Shown piece by piece: positions 1-8,735 of a stretch of 64,000 bases of DNA. Position 1 is the first letter of the stretch, and each line of letters starts with the position of its first letter. Both the position numbers and the translations under genes were made by a program. The stretch covers positions 496,001 to 560,000 of the forward strand of contig NZ_WTYK01000001.1 of the NCBI RefSeq assembly GCF_009828065.1. The letters are read 5' to 3'. The DNA comes from Croceibacterium soli. Its GTDB lineage: Bacteria > Pseudomonadota > Alphaproteobacteria > Sphingomonadales > Sphingomonadaceae. The notes under the pieces are model-generated. The model did not search any database. It saw only the letters and a list, made by a program, of their open reading frames with translations, and had not been told where the DNA came from.

Positions 1-871
1 CCATCAGCCGGGCATGCGCCGGCCAGTGCGGGCCGCTGCCTTCGACGTGATAGGTGAACACCGGCGCCCCGGCGACGAGGATCGCGTCGTGCGGGGCGAG
101 GAGCCCGCGGATCTGATCGCGCCATGCAGGCAGGAAACCGGCGAACTGCGGGTGATCCTCGGGGAACGTCTCGCGGGCGTTGTAGGGTGCGGTCCACACG
201 CTGGCGCCGCAGCGTTCGGCCAGGGCGATGGCGGCATCCCAGCCGCCGCTGTTGGCGCAGCCGGTGCCGATCACCAGCGCCGGGTTCTCCGCCGCGTCGA
301 GCATGGCCGCGATCTTCGCCAGACCGTCGGGGTGCGGCGGCGTGCGCAGGGAGAAGTCCGGCAGCGCGGGCATCTCGCACTCCCGGTCCCAGTCGTCGAC
401 CGGGATCGAGACGTAGCACGGCCCCATCGGCGGCGTCAGCGCGGTCATGAACGCGCGGATCAGCGCCAGCGGCACGTCCTCCGCCCGCGCCGGCTCGACC
501 GAGTACTTGACGTAAGGGCGCGGGAATTCGCTGGCCCGTTCGTTGTAGAGGAACGGGTCGTACGGCAGAATGCTGCGCGCCTGCTGCCCGGCCGTCACCA
601 CGATCGGGGCGTTGTTGCGGAAGGCGGTGAACAGGTTGCCGAGCGCGTGGCCGGTGCCGGCGGCGCTGTGCAGGTTGACCAGCGCCGGCTTGCCCGAGGC
701 GCGGGCATACCCGTCGGCCATGCCGACCACCACCGCCTCGTTCAGCCCCATCACGTAAGGGAACGGCATCGCCTTGAGCATCGGCAGTTCGGTGCTGCCG
801 GGATTGCCGAACAGCATGTCGACGCCGAAGTGCTGGAAGACTGCGAAGGCGGCTTCACGAACGGTGGGCAT
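1..871 (-). CDS. Benzoylformate decarboxylase-type ThDP enzyme, N-terminal part (runs off window)
   Basis: Only the first 290 codons are present; the gene continues beyond position 1. The protein opens MPTVREAAFAVFQHFGVDML, followed by a NPGSTELPML segment and a GMADGYARASGKPALVNLH segment. These are hallmarks of the pyrimidine-binding domain of thiamine-diphosphate enzymes. In the second, a glutamate (LNEAVV) sits where the cofactor-activating Glu is expected. An SIPVDDWDRE stretch and the start of the central domain follow. Within the superfamily it looks most like benzoylformate decarboxylase (MdlC), which converts aryl-glyoxylates to aromatic aldehydes. Acetolactate-synthase-like relatives cannot be excluded because the cofactor-binding C-terminal domain is missing. 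The ATG at 871 is the first that keeps the whole domain. The aromatic gene neighbourhood supports a catabolic role. Confidence 0.8.
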   Translation of the reverse strand, partial: MPTVREAAFAVFQHFGVDMLFGNPGSTELPMLKAMPFPYVMGLNEAVVVGMADGYARASGKPALVNLHSAAGTGHALGNLFTAFRNNAPIVVTAGQQARSILPYDPFLYNERASEFPRPYVKYSVEPARAEDVPLALIRAFMTALTPPMGPCYVSIPVDDWDRECEMPALPDFSLRTPPHPDGLAKIAAMLDAAENPALVIGTGCANSGGWDAAIALAERCGASVWTAPYNARETFPEDHPQFAGFLPAWRDQIRGLLAPHDAILVAGAPVFTYHVEGSGPHWPAHARLM

Positions 872-1003
872 AAGGCGAGGTCTCACATGGTCTGAATGCG
901 CAGCCGCATGGGACTGCTTCGGGCCCGGCGGGCAATCACGGCACCCATTGCGCAAGGCGTGCCGTGTAGGAAAGTCATTTCTGCCCTTGCGTGGCGAGCC
1001 GCG

Positions 1004-2638
1004 TCAGATCGGCTCGCCGGCGGCCCGGGCACGCTCCTCCACCGAAGCTTCGTCGCGGTTCACCCGCCACAGGACCACCGCGATGCACACCAGCAGCAGC
1101 GGCACGACCACGTTGATGGAGATGATCGCAGCACCGAGATCGCCGCCGTTGCGGTCCGACACGATGCCCACGAAGTAGGGCCCCATGCCCAGGCCGAGCA
1201 AGGTCATGATGATCGTGTAGGTGGCGAACGTGATCCCCCGCATCCGCGGCAGCACCAGCTCCAGCAGCTGCGCGTAAAGCGGCGGCAGCCAGAGCGTCAG
1301 GATCAGGCTGTAGGCGATGAAGCGCAGGTAGAAGCTGCCCGGGCTCTCCGCGCTGTAGGTCCAGATGCCGAACAGCGGCGAGATGCCGAGCGCGAAGAGG
1401 ATCAGCCAGACCCGGCCGCGCGCACCCAGCTTGGTGGTTAGCCAGTCGGTCAGCGGGCCGGCGACCATCGGCCCGACGATGCCGAGCGCGGCCGCGAGGA
1501 GGCCGAACTGAAGGCCGGTCTCGGCCATCGAGAGGCCGTACTCGCGCACCAGGAAGGAAGGGGTGAAGCCCATCACGCCGTAGTTGATCGCGGTCTGCAG
1601 GCCGCCGACCACCATCAGCAGCAGCAGCGAGGGCGAGAGCACGACCTTGTAGGTCGGCAGGTCGGTCAGCTTGAAGGACTGGAACAGGTTGAACACCACG
1701 AACAGTCCGAAGCCGACCACGAACCACTGCAGCACGTGCGGATCGAGCGTCCCGCCGAGCACCTCCAGCGGGGGGCGGGGGGAGAAGGCCTGGGTCAGCG
1801 CGATCATGCCCCAGCAGAACGCCAGGATCAGGCCGAGCGCGACGAGATTGGCCGTCCACTGGCGCGCCCCGGCCTTGCGGTGCCACAGCATGAACCAGTT
1901 CGTGCCCGGCGTGACCGCGCCGAGAACCGCCGCGCTGGCGCGGAACGGATGCTCCTCCACCTGGGCCGCGGCGACTTTGTCGAACGCGCCCCGGCGCGGT
2001 TCGCGCATGCGGTAGATCAGCCAGGCGAGCGGGAAGCCGGGCGTCGCGGCGACGAGGAAGGCGAACTGCCAGCCGGAGAAGCCCAGCGGCGCGCCGCCGG
2101 CGGCATAGCGGGTGTCCCACCACTGCGCCACGACGCCGCCCAGCGTCATCGACAGGCCGAGGCCAAGCGCCACAGCAATGCCCATCGCGGCCATTGCCGT
2201 GCCGCGCCGTTCGCGCGGGAATTCGTCGAAGATGATCGAGTTCGCCGCCGGCTGCGTCGCCCCTTCGCCGATGCCGACGCCGAGCCGGGCGATCGCCAGC
2301 AGGGTGAAACCGGATGCGAAGGCGGAAAGGCCGGCGAAGAACGACCACGCCGCCAGGCAGATGCCGAGCAGCTTGGTCCGCACCCAGCCATCGACCAGGC
2401 GCCCCAATGGCAGCGAGAACAGGGCGTAGAACAGGGCGAAGACCGTGCCGTAAAGCAGGCCGATCTCGGCATCGCCGATCCCCAGGTCGGCGGAGATGCT
2501 GGGCGCCAGGATCGACAGGATCTGCCGGTCGAGCAGGCTCAGCGCCTGCGCGCAGGAGACCAGGAACAGCGCGTACCACCCCGCGCGGCTGACCGTGGTC
2601 CGCGGTATGGTCGGTTCGTCTGCGGCTGCCGTTGCCAT
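1004..2638 (-). CDS. MFS transporter (spinster-like), probable aromatic acid carrier
   Basis: A 544-residue major facilitator superfamily protein of the inner membrane. The N-terminus has the first helix (ALFLVSCAQALSLLDRQILSIL) with an LDRQ signature, followed by the motif-A-like loop SLPLGRLVDGWVRTK between helices 2 and 3. Twelve or more hydrophobic segments follow, with a long soluble loop near residues 200-260. The open frame extends upstream into a palindromic repeat, so I place the start at the ATG at 2638, which has a GAGGGAGAG ribosome-binding site just before it. The substrate is unknown. Location beside qorB-like and ligW genes on the same strand suggests uptake of an aromatic acid such as a carboxylated vanillate. 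That is inference only. Confidence 0.85.
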   Translation of the reverse strand: MATAAADEPTIPRTTVSRAGWYALFLVSCAQALSLLDRQILSILAPSISADLGIGDAEIGLLYGTVFALFYALFSLPLGRLVDGWVRTKLLGICLAAWSFFAGLSAFASGFTLLAIARLGVGIGEGATQPAANSIIFDEFPRERRGTAMAAMGIAVALGLGLSMTLGGVVAQWWDTRYAAGGAPLGFSGWQFAFLVAATPGFPLAWLIYRMREPRRGAFDKVAAAQVEEHPFRASAAVLGAVTPGTNWFMLWHRKAGARQWTANLVALGLILAFCWGMIALTQAFSPRPPLEVLGGTLDPHVLQWFVVGFGLFVVFNLFQSFKLTDLPTYKVVLSPSLLLLMVVGGLQTAINYGVMGFTPSFLVREYGLSMAETGLQFGLLAAALGIVGPMVAGPLTDWLTTKLGARGRVWLILFALGISPLFGIWTYSAESPGSFYLRFIAYSLILTLWLPPLYAQLLELVLPRMRGITFATYTIIMTLLGLGMGPYFVGIVSDRNGGDLGAAIISINVVVPLLLVCIAVVLWRVNRDEASVEERARAAGEPI

Positions 2639-2657
2639 GCTCAATCTCTCCCTCTCG

Positions 2658-2808
2658 AAATCCTCCCCGTCCGGCTTGCCGGATGGGGAGGGGGACCGCG
2701 ACACCGGAGGTGTCGTGGTGGAGGGGTCCGGTGCGCCATACCCCTCCGACCGTCGCCTTCGGCGCCGGCCACCTCCCCATCCTTGCCGTGCAAGGACGGG
2801 GAGGATTT
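2658..2808. repeat. Palindromic intergenic repeat, family R1, copy a
   Basis: About 150 bp bounded by AAATCCTCCCCGTC and its inverted partner GACGGGGAGGATTT. Inside are GGGGACCGCG and GTGGTGGAGGGG boxes that recur at 4749-4890 and 36865-37004. It separates the MFS gene from the qorB-like gene and ends two bases before the latter's stop codon. Confidence 0.85.
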
Positions 2809-2810
2809 GG

Positions 2811-3668
2811 TTACGCGTTCAACGCCTTGGCGATCGTCTCGCCGATCGGCGTGGTCTTCCGTCCGGTCAGGCGACTCAGCGTCCGTCCGCGTTCATCGAG
2901 CGCGCCGAGAGCGACGCTGGCGTTTGAGTTGGCGACGATCCGCGCGACGTATTCCGGCAGGCCGATCGCCTCGAGCGACTTGGCGTATTCCTCCTCGCTC
3001 ATGTCCTGGTACGTCACCTCGCGGCCCGCCTGGCGCGAGACTTCGGCGGCGAACTCTTCCATCGACCAGCTCTCGTCGCCGGCCAGCTCGTAGATCTCGC
3101 CGCCCTTGCCGTTCACCAGCACTTCGGCCGCGCCGGCCGCGTAGTCGGCGCGGGCGGCGGAGGACACGCGGCCCTGCCCGGCGGCGCCGGTGATCACCCC
3201 GGCTTCGACTTGCGCCTTCAGGCTGCCGACGTAGTTCTCGTTGTACCAGCCGTTGCGAACCAGGTCGTAGGCCAGGCCGCTCTCGGCCAGTGTCTCCTCG
3301 GTGGCGCGATGCTCCCCGCCCAGCTTGATCGGAGTGACGTCGGCCTTGAGGATCGAGGTGTAGGCCATGTAGCCCACGCCGGCCTTCTTCGCCGCATCGA
3401 CCACGTTCTTGTGCTGGCGCGGCCGCTCGCCAAGCGTGTTGCCGGAGATCAGCAGCAGGCGGTCGACGCCCGCAAGGGCGCTCTCAAGGCTCGCGGGATC
3501 GTCATAGTCGCCCTGGCGCACTGCAATGCCCTTGTCCGCGTAGTCGGACAGCTTGGCCGGGTCGCGAACGATCGCCACGACGTCGTTGGCCTCCACCTTC
3601 TGCAGCAGCTCCTCCAGCACGAACTTGCCGAGCTGCCCCGAGGCGCCGGTAACCGCGTAAGTCGTCAT
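2811..3668 (-). CDS. NmrA/QorB-like NAD(P)H-dependent oxidoreductase
   Basis: 285 residues, close to the length of E. coli QorB (quinone oxidoreductase 2). The protein starts MTTYAVTGASGQLGKFV, with the TGASGQLG dinucleotide-binding loop at residues 7-14. A YMAYTSILKAD segment follows where NmrA-type atypical SDRs carry their sequence signature. The C-terminal half has YELAGDESWSMEEFAAEVSRQ, typical of NmrA/QorB proteins that bind NADPH in the cytosol. The reading frame opens further upstream, but the ATG at 3668 starts exactly at the Rossmann beta strand and follows a GAGGGACAGGGACT stretch. The role is probably reduction of quinones or other electrophiles made during aromatic breakdown. It lies 16 bp downstream of the ligW-like gene on the same strand, so co-transcription is likely. 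Confidence 0.8.
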   Translation of the reverse strand: MTTYAVTGASGQLGKFVLEELLQKVEANDVVAIVRDPAKLSDYADKGIAVRQGDYDDPASLESALAGVDRLLLISGNTLGERPRQHKNVVDAAKKAGVGYMAYTSILKADVTPIKLGGEHRATEETLAESGLAYDLVRNGWYNENYVGSLKAQVEAGVITGAAGQGRVSSAARADYAAGAAEVLVNGKGGEIYELAGDESWSMEEFAAEVSRQAGREVTYQDMSEEEYAKSLEAIGLPEYVARIVANSNASVALGALDERGRTLSRLTGRKTTPIGETIAKALNA

Positions 3669-3684
3669 AGTCCCTGTCCCTCGA

Positions 3685-4740
3685 TTACAGCTTGAACCAG
3701 CGCTCGGCATTGGTCTGGAAGAACTTCTTCTTCTGCTCCGGCGTGATGTCGAGCTCGTCCATCGTCCGCACTTCGTCGGGCAGGTACTGGTAGGGATAGT
3801 CCATCGCGTACATCACGCGGTCCTCGCCCATGACCTCGATCATGGTCTTGATCGCCGGGCCGAACGGCAGGCCGCTGTTGGTGGCGAGCACGTTGGTGCG
3901 GAAGTAGTGGAACAGGTCGTGCTGCAGCGGCTTCAGCCGCTCGTAGCGCTGGCTGCGGATGCCGGCCTTGTGCATGTAGTCGAGCCGGTAGAGCATGTAC
4001 GGAAGCCCTTCGCAGCCGTGGCCGAGCATGAGCTGCAGGTTCGGATAGCGGTCGAACACACCGGTCGTGAGCAGGCGCATCGCGTGGTAGCTCGTCTCGA
4101 CCGCGAAGCCGAACACCGCGCCGTCCAGCCCCGCACCGGCCATATCGCCGATCATGCTGTCGGGCAGGCCCTGCGGGTGGATGTAGAGCGGCAGGTCGAG
4201 ATCGGCGCAGGCGCGCAGGATCGGGTCGAACTGCTCCTCGTCGAGATAGTGGCCGTGGGTATGGCTGTTGATCTGCACGCCGTGGAAGCCGAGCTCCTCC
4301 TTCGCGCGGCGCAGCTCCTGCGCCGACCATTCGGGATCGATCGGGGCGACGGCGGCCATGCCGTAGAACCGGTCCGGGTGCGCCTCGCAGCGCTCCTTGA
4401 GGAAGTCGTTGGCATTGCGGGCGATGCGCTTGGCTTCCTCGGCATCGAACATCGACTGGGTGCCGGGGCTGGTCAGCGCCAGCACGGCCTTGTCGATCCC
4501 GGCATCGTCCATCGCCTGGAGACGAAGCTCGCCGACGTCGAGCAGACGCTCGCGGATGAAGTTCGTGCGCTCCGTCTGGGCCGTGCCGTAGAAGCCCCAC
4601 AGGCTGACGGTGCCCTTGTCGGCACGGCCTTCCTTGACCAGGCGCAGGATCGCGTCGAGCTGCTCCTGGGTGGCGAAGGCTTCTTCGGTGGCGATGCGCA
4701 GGTAGCCGCGGTCACCGCCGGTTTTCAGTTCGTGTGTCAT
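3685..4740 (-). CDS. ligW: 5-carboxyvanillate decarboxylase (LigW family amidohydrolase)
   Basis: 351 residues. The N-terminus (LKTGGDRGYLRIATEEAFAT) and C-terminus (MDYPYQYLPDEVR...FFQTNAERWFKL) match the LigW/LigW2 group as I recall it. The metal ligands fall where they do in LigW: Glu19 in ATEEA, His188 in LYIHPQ and Asp314 in YAMDYP, with His241 in GHGCEG as the further active-site residue. LigW is a Mn-dependent, non-oxidative decarboxylase that turns 5-carboxyvanillate, a product of the biphenyl (DDVA) lignin-dimer route, into vanillate. The related gamma-resorcylate decarboxylases are the main alternative. The gene precedes the qorB-like gene and follows an R1 repeat that separates it from the aldehyde dehydrogenase. 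Confidence 0.85.
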   Translation of the reverse strand: MTHELKTGGDRGYLRIATEEAFATQEQLDAILRLVKEGRADKGTVSLWGFYGTAQTERTNFIRERLLDVGELRLQAMDDAGIDKAVLALTSPGTQSMFDAEEAKRIARNANDFLKERCEAHPDRFYGMAAVAPIDPEWSAQELRRAKEELGFHGVQINSHTHGHYLDEEQFDPILRACADLDLPLYIHPQGLPDSMIGDMAGAGLDGAVFGFAVETSYHAMRLLTTGVFDRYPNLQLMLGHGCEGLPYMLYRLDYMHKAGIRSQRYERLKPLQHDLFHYFRTNVLATNSGLPFGPAIKTMIEVMGEDRVMYAMDYPYQYLPDEVRTMDELDITPEQKKKFFQTNAERWFKL

Positions 4741-4748
4741 CTCTCAAT

Positions 4749-4890
4749 TCTCCCCGGCACGGGGAGGGGGACCGCCGCCGCAGGCGGTGGTGGAGGGGGC
4801 CCTCCGCCAGCGCTGCGCTTGGGGGCGGGCCCCCTCCACCATGCCACTTCGTGTCATGGTCCCCCTCCCCGTTCCGGGGAGGAGCTTGGA
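4749..4890. repeat. Palindromic intergenic repeat, family R1, copy b
   Basis: Begins TCTCCCCGGCACGGGGAGGGGGACC and ends with the complementary GGTCCCCCTCCCC...GGGGAGGA block. Central GGTGGTGGAGGGGGCC and GGGCCCCCTCCACCAT arms pair with each other. It fills the spacer between the aldehyde dehydrogenase stop and the ligW start on the minus strand. Confidence 0.85.
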
Positions 4891-4892
4891 AA

Positions 4893-6323
4893 TCACCCTT
4901 CGTGCACCGCCTTCGTCACCATGCAGGCGAGCACGCCTTCGGGCCCGTCCTCGCTGCCGTGGCCGGACCACTTGACCCCGCCGAACGGGGCGTCGGCGCC
5001 GCCGATCATGTGGCTGTTGATGCCGACCATCCCGGTCTCGATCGCGTCGGCCAGGCGGCGCTGGCGCTTCACGTCGCTGGTCCAGGCATAGCCGGCCAGG
5101 CCGTAAGGCACGCGGTTGGCCTCGGCGATCATCTCGTCCTCGCCGCGATAGGGGTTGATCAGGGCGACCGGGCCGAACGGTTCTTCGCTCATGATGTCGG
5201 CGTCCAGCGGGATCTCGCTGAGCACCGTCGGCTCGAAGAAGAAGCCCTGGTTGCCGATCCGGTTGCCGCCGGTGTGGAGCTTGGCGCCCTTGTCGCGCGC
5301 GTTGCCGATCAGGCGCTCCATCGCTTCGGGTCGGCGGGCGTTGGCCATCGGGCCCATCTGGATGCCGTCGTGCAGGCCATCGCCGACCTTCACCGTCTTC
5401 GCCCGTTCGGCGAAGCCGTCGCGGAACTTCTCGAATACGTTTTCCTGGACGATGAAGCGGGTCGGACTGACGCAGACCTGGCCGCAGTTGCGGTATTTGC
5501 CGGCCACCGCGACATCGAGCACCTGGTCCACGTCGGCGTCGTCGAACACCAGCACGGGGCCGTGGCCGCCCAGCTCCATCGTGGTGCGCAGCATGTTGTC
5601 GGCGGCCAGCTTCATCAGGTGCTTGCCGACCGTCGTGCTGCCGGTGAAGCTGAGCTTGCGGATCACCGGGCTTGCCAGCAGGTGGCGGCTGACCTCGTCG
5701 GGGACCCCGAACACGGCTTGCGCGACCTGCTTCGGCAGGCCGGCGTCGAGCAGGCACTGCAGCACGCCCAGGGCGCTCGCCGGGGTCTCCTCGGCGGACT
5801 TGAGGATCACGGAACAGCCCGCGGCGATCGGCGCGGCGAGCTTGCGCCCGGGATTGCCGAGCGGGAAGTTCCACGGGGCGAATGCGGCCACCGGGCCGAC
5901 CGGCTCGTGCCGAACGGTGGAGCGCGTGCCCACCGGGCGGACCAGCTCACGGCCGTAGAGGCGGAAGACCTCGCCGGCGTAGAAGTTGAACAGGCCGACG
6001 TTCATCATCACTTCGATGCGGCTTTCGGCCAGCGGCTTGCCTTCCTCCATCGTGGCGATGCGGGCGAGATCCTCCTGCCGCTCCAGCATCAGCCGCGCCG
6101 CGCCTTGCAGCACCGCCGCGCGCTCCTGCGGGGTGGACTTGCGCCAGATGCGGAAACCCTCCGCCGCCACTTCCAGAGCGCGGTCGAGATCGGCCGTCTC
6201 GGCCAGCGGCAGGGAGCCGATCGGCTCCCCTGTAACCGGATTGATCACATCGAAGGTCCGCCGGCCGCCGCCGGAGACTCTCTCGCCGTCGATGATCATG
6301 TGAAGGGAGGGATATTGGGTCAT
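4893..6323 (-). CDS. NAD(P)-dependent aldehyde dehydrogenase (succinate-semialdehyde type)
   Basis: 476 residues of the aldehyde dehydrogenase superfamily. The visible landmarks are the FAPWNFPLGNPGRK cofactor region near residue 150, FTGSTTVGK near 227, the general base Glu250 in TMELGGHGP and the nucleophile Cys284 in NCGQVCVSP. Length and the GQVCVSPTRF signature fit the GabD/succinate-semialdehyde group. In a catabolic context it could instead oxidise an aromatic or short aliphatic aldehyde in the cytosol. The ATG at 6323 is followed directly by the usual N-terminal beta strand (SLHMIIDGERV). It is transcribed toward the ligW and qorB-like genes. A 26-codon ORF and a palindromic operator candidate lie upstream. 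Confidence 0.88.
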   Translation of the reverse strand: MTQYPSLHMIIDGERVSGGGRRTFDVINPVTGEPIGSLPLAETADLDRALEVAAEGFRIWRKSTPQERAAVLQGAARLMLERQEDLARIATMEEGKPLAESRIEVMMNVGLFNFYAGEVFRLYGRELVRPVGTRSTVRHEPVGPVAAFAPWNFPLGNPGRKLAAPIAAGCSVILKSAEETPASALGVLQCLLDAGLPKQVAQAVFGVPDEVSRHLLASPVIRKLSFTGSTTVGKHLMKLAADNMLRTTMELGGHGPVLVFDDADVDQVLDVAVAGKYRNCGQVCVSPTRFIVQENVFEKFRDGFAERAKTVKVGDGLHDGIQMGPMANARRPEAMERLIGNARDKGAKLHTGGNRIGNQGFFFEPTVLSEIPLDADIMSEEPFGPVALINPYRGEDEMIAEANRVPYGLAGYAWTSDVKRQRRLADAIETGMVGINSHMIGGADAPFGGVKWSGHGSEDGPEGVLACMVTKAVHEG

Positions 6324-6478
6324 TCGTCTCTCACTCTCAGCCGAGGTTACGCACCAAACCCGGGATCCGTTTGCCCTGGGCTCGTCGGGGGCCGTTCTTC
6401 ATTCGGGGTACTGCGCTACAAGAAAGGGCCGGGCTGCGACATGCTCGGCCCGAACGGCACATACAGCGCCAGCAGGTA

Positions 6479-6559
6479 TCAGCCCGTTACCGCGGCCTTG
6501 CGGCGCTCGTCCATCCGGTCGAGCTTGAAACCAAGCGCGGCGAGCTTGTCCTGCGGCAT
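6479..6559 (-). CDS. Possible small ORF, 26 residues
   Basis: A short reading frame beginning MPQDKLAALG and ending KAAVTG, preceded by GGGAGAATCTCG, a plausible ribosome-binding site five bases from the ATG. The peptide is charged (Asp, Lys, Arg, Glu rich) with no membrane segment. I do not recognise it. It lies between an operator-like palindrome (6577-6593) and the aldehyde dehydrogenase gene, so it may be a leader peptide, a short regulatory protein or the remnant of a longer gene. Coding status is uncertain. Confidence 0.35.
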   Translation of the reverse strand: MPQDKLAALGFKLDRMDERRKAAVTG

Positions 6560-6576
6560 CGAGATTCTCCCAATTA

Positions 6577-6593
6577 GTATGTCTTGCTGACGA
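6577..6593. promoter_or_regulatory. Operator candidate O1, GTATGTCTTGCTGACGA
   Basis: Fits the imperfect palindrome GTAWGYNNNRCWTAC with one mismatch (position 13). Similar sites lie at 50058, 54210 and 56636, always 18-53 bp before a catabolic gene start. Here it precedes the 26-codon ORF and the aldehyde dehydrogenase, both on the minus strand. Confidence 0.45.
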
Positions 6594-6638
6594 TTTGGTA
6601 GAAATGTCCCGGCAGTGTCAACGGCGGATCGACACCGG

Positions 6639-8051
6639 TCAGCGTCCGAGCGCCTCCAGCCGTTCGACTTCCTCGCGGTAGGGCTTGATCGCGCGCCACA
6701 TGAAGAAAGTCGCCGCGGGCATGAATACCGCGGCCACGATCAGCAGGGCCTGCCAGATCAGTTCCGGATCGCCCACGATATAACTGCTGACCGCGCCGAT
6801 GACCCAGCTGCCCATCGCGCCGAAGAAAGTGAACATGAACAGGTACAGCGCAGTGACTTGCCCGCGCATCTCGTTGGGCGCGATGCGCTGGATTGCCGCG
6901 TTCTGGGCCGGGGCGCCGGCAAGGCCGAACAGGCTGGTCAGCGCCATGAAGGCCAGCGCCAGCTCCCCGCTCGGCATCAGCGGCGCGGCGATCGCGCAAA
7001 CGGTGGCGCAAGTGAAGATGATCGCCGTCGCGCGGATGTTGGCGTCCTTGTACTTTTTCGCCAGGCGGGAGACGAACAGGCCGCCCAGGGTGATGCCGAG
7101 CAGGTTGGCGGCCAGCAGCAGCGGGCCCAGCAAGTTGCCGATCTCCGCCTCGTCCCAGCCGTACGTGCGGCTGATGAAGGGCACGCGCCAGGCCGGCAGG
7201 CCCTGGCTCTCGATCGCCGACAGCGCCAGCGCCGCGAACAGCGGGTAGAACGTCGCGCCGCGCATGTTGATCGCGCGCATCGCGTCGAAGCCGGTGAAGG
7301 CCAGCAGCTTCCTGCCGAAGGAGGCGGTCGGCGGCACGAGCGGCTTCATGTCCGGCGGATTGCGGCGCGGCGGTTCCTTGACGAACAGGAACAGCACCGC
7401 GGCCAGCAGACCCGGCAGGCCGATGATGATCAGGATCCACTGCCAGTTGAAGATCGTCAGGCCCAGGAACTCGCTCGTCTCGGGCCAGGTGGCGGTCCAG
7501 GCGATCAGTTGCCCGCCGCCCCAGGTGCCGACCGCGCTGCCGAGGATGAAGCCGAGCTGCAGCAGCGCGAAGACCAGCGGGATCCGCAGCGGCCGGAAGT
7601 AATCGGCCAGCAGCGAATAGGAACCCGGCCCGTTGGCCGATCCGCCGGCCCCGACGAACAGCCGCGTGCCCACGAGTTGGCCGAAGTTCTGCGCCAGGCC
7701 GCCCAGGGCGGTGATCGTTCCGAGCACGGCGATGCCGGCCGAGAGGACGTACTTGCGCGGGAAGATGTCGACCAGGCGCGCCAGTGGGATGCCGACGAAC
7801 ACGAACGCCACCACGCTGGCCGGGCCGAGCACGAACCCGAGCGCGGAATCCGACAGGCCAAAGCTGGTCTTCATCCTTTCGGCCAGCATCGCGAAAACGG
7901 TGTGGTCGAAGAACGTCAGGAAAGTAGCGAAGACGATGCAGAACAGCGCGTAGAAGCCCGCCCGTTCCGAAGGCCAGGGAAGATCGGCCGTGCCGGACTG
8001 CCGATGTTCCGCCTCGGTTGCGGTATCATGACCCGTCGGTGCGATGGCCAC
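6639..8051 (-). CDS. MFS transporter, probable aromatic acid carrier
   Basis: 470 residues, major facilitator superfamily, inner membrane. Helix 1 is ALFCIVFATFLTFFDHTVFAML. It is followed by VGIPLARLVDIFPRKYVL, the helix 2-3 loop motif, and GTRLFVGAGGSANGPGSYSLLADYF, the helix 5 region. Twelve hydrophobic segments can be traced. The frame is open far upstream, but the ribosome-binding site GGAGGGACACT just before a GTG at 8051 places the start there. It faces away from the SnoaL-like genes, with a 132-bp shared promoter region. The substrate is not evident from sequence. A role in importing the substrate of the neighbouring catabolic genes is inferred. Confidence 0.85.
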   Translation of the reverse strand: MAIAPTGHDTATEAEHRQSGTADLPWPSERAGFYALFCIVFATFLTFFDHTVFAMLAERMKTSFGLSDSALGFVLGPASVVAFVFVGIPLARLVDIFPRKYVLSAGIAVLGTITALGGLAQNFGQLVGTRLFVGAGGSANGPGSYSLLADYFRPLRIPLVFALLQLGFILGSAVGTWGGGQLIAWTATWPETSEFLGLTIFNWQWILIIIGLPGLLAAVLFLFVKEPPRRNPPDMKPLVPPTASFGRKLLAFTGFDAMRAINMRGATFYPLFAALALSAIESQGLPAWRVPFISRTYGWDEAEIGNLLGPLLLAANLLGITLGGLFVSRLAKKYKDANIRATAIIFTCATVCAIAAPLMPSGELALAFMALTSLFGLAGAPAQNAAIQRIAPNEMRGQVTALYLFMFTFFGAMGSWVIGAVSSYIVGDPELIWQALLIVAAVFMPAATFFMWRAIKPYREEVERLEALGR

Positions 8052-8157
8052 AGTGTCCCTCCAGCGGCTACGAGCTAGGGCCCCCGTCCGCTTTGTCCCT
8101 TGCGCGGGTTTGTAAGTGGCGAATAGACAAAGGCGAAGCGAAATTTTGTCGCGAAAT

Positions 8158-8173
8158 GTGGCGCTTTTGCCAC
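8158..8173. promoter_or_regulatory. Dyad GTGGC-GCTTTT-GCCAC before the SnoaL-like pair
   Basis: A perfect 5-bp inverted repeat with a 6-base centre, immediately upstream of the AGGAGAGAG ribosome-binding site of the gene at 8184. It lies inside the 132-bp divergent region shared with the MFS gene. It could be an operator or a 5' UTR hairpin close to the initiation site. Confidence 0.35.
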
Positions 8174-8183
8174 CAGGAGAGAG

Positions 8184-8735
8184 ATGAACATGGCCACGAA
8201 TCCCGCCGGCACGGCGCCTGCCGCCCAGCCGGTATACTCGGACAGCTACGCACAGGACCGGGCGCAGATCGAGGACCTGATGGCGCGCTACCTGTTCGCG
8301 ATCGATTACTTCGACTGGGATTCCTATGTCGCCACGTTCGCTCCGGATGCGGAGCTGGAATTCGCCAGGGGCACCTCCAAGGGCCGCGACGCGATCCGCA
8401 CTGCGGTGGAAGGCTTCAGCAAGCGGATCGGCGAATTCTACCACACGGAAGACGGCAAGCCCGCCATGCTGCGGCACGTGATCCTGCAATCGGCGATCCG
8501 CGTGGATGGAGACCGGGCCTGGGCCCGCTCGCTGTGGGTGGAGATGGCGAACGACGGACCCGGCGATACCCTGAAGATGGGCACGTTCGGCACGTACGAG
8601 GACGAGCTGGTCAAGCTCGACGGGCAATGGCTCTTCGCCAAGCGGCGGATCCTCAACGACTTCCTGCCAGGCCGCCATTCGGGGCCGGAAAACCCCGTGC
8701 GGGTCATGGACTCGCTGGCGGCGGCAGCGCGGTGA
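8184..8735 (+). CDS. SnoaL-like (NTF2-fold) protein, first of a tandem pair
   Basis: 183 residues of the SnoaL-like/NTF2 fold. After a short, likely disordered, Ala/Pro-rich N-terminus comes AQIEDLMARYLFAIDYFDWDSYVATFAPDAELEFARG, the standard helix 1/strand opening of this family. RHVILQSAIRVDGDRAWARSLWVEM and GQWLFAKRRILNDFLPG follow. The Asp and the His (LRHVI) lie where LinA-like dehydratases/isomerases keep catalytic residues, but family membership alone does not give a reaction. A GGAGAGAG site precedes the ATG. The stop overlaps the next gene's GTG start (GTGA), indicating translational coupling. The partner protein is clearly homologous, pointing to duplication. Confidence 0.85.
   Translation: MNMATNPAGTAPAAQPVYSDSYAQDRAQIEDLMARYLFAIDYFDWDSYVATFAPDAELEFARGTSKGRDAIRTAVEGFSKRIGEFYHTEDGKPAMLRHVILQSAIRVDGDRAWARSLWVEMANDGPGDTLKMGTFGTYEDELVKLDGQWLFAKRRILNDFLPGRHSGPENPVRVMDSLAAAAR

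Larger units (their letters stand above)
6324..6638. other. Intergenic stretch between two minus-strand genes
   Basis: 315 bases between the MFS gene at 6639 and the aldehyde dehydrogenase start at 6323. It holds a 26-codon minus-strand ORF and a palindrome-like site, both listed separately. I see no convincing terminator or other RNA in the remainder. Confidence 0.6.
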
